From VAZQ01 sp035552735 (lineage in GTDB: Bacteria; Pseudomonadota; Alphaproteobacteria; Rhizobiales; Xanthobacteraceae): DNA of 5,229 bases. The notes below the pieces were generated by a model. The model saw only the letters and a list, made by a program, of their open reading frames with translations, was not told the origin of the DNA and did no database searches. Shown here piece by piece: positions 5,215 through 5,229 of this stretch. Both the position numbers and the translations under genes were made by a program. How positions within the stretch are numbered: position 1 is the first letter of the stretch; every line of letters begins with the position of its first letter. Where the stretch lies: NCBI GenBank assembly GCA_035552735.1, contig DASZKX010000293.1:1-5229 (forward strand), read 5' to 3'.

Positions 5215-5229
5215 CTCACGCCGAATAGT

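Overview
The window looks like chromosomal DNA of a GC-rich alphaproteobacterium, probably of the order Hyphomicrobiales (Bradyrhizobium/Rhodoplanes/Xanthobacteraceae type). The grounds are the style of the L13 and S9 proteins, which resemble rhizobial forms from memory, the strong preference for G or C at third codon positions, and the accessory gene families present. No search was run, so the placement is an inference. All seven protein genes I support lie on the + strand. No tRNA, rRNA, insertion sequence, CRISPR array or phage gene was seen.

Left part (1-1049): the conserved ribosomal pair rplM (L13) and rpsI (S9), only 2 bases apart. A good sigma-70-like promoter (TTGACC, 18 bases, TATGAG) lies ahead of rplM. 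It shows that the true L13 start is ATG 100 and not an upstream in-frame ATG.

Middle (1050-3955): after a short gap with two small dyads comes a protein of the 4,5-dihydroxyphthalate decarboxylase / substrate-binding-protein-like family with no signal peptide. Then follow a 195-base leader region, a membrane-bound diguanylate cyclase with intact active and inhibitory sites, and a small predicted membrane protein that may be read from a leaderless transcript.

Right part (3956-5229): a promoter and strong ribosome binding site precede a secreted GlcG/HbpS-family protein. A VOC (glyoxalase-fold) protein follows 53 bases later, and the pair is probably one operon. A strong hairpin terminator, a second small hairpin and a Shine-Dalgarno-like sequence follow, the last perhaps belonging to a gene beyond the right edge.

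How the genes work together: rplM and rpsI serve ribosome assembly and the cyclase serves c-di-GMP signalling. The decarboxylase-like, GlcG/HbpS and VOC proteins belong to families often found in accessory catabolism of organic acids or aromatics, but no complete pathway is visible. I do not see a convincing new multi-gene system. The most interesting signals are the possible alternative pairings in the cyclase leader, the secreted HbpS-VOC pair and the cytoplasmic 'binding protein'.
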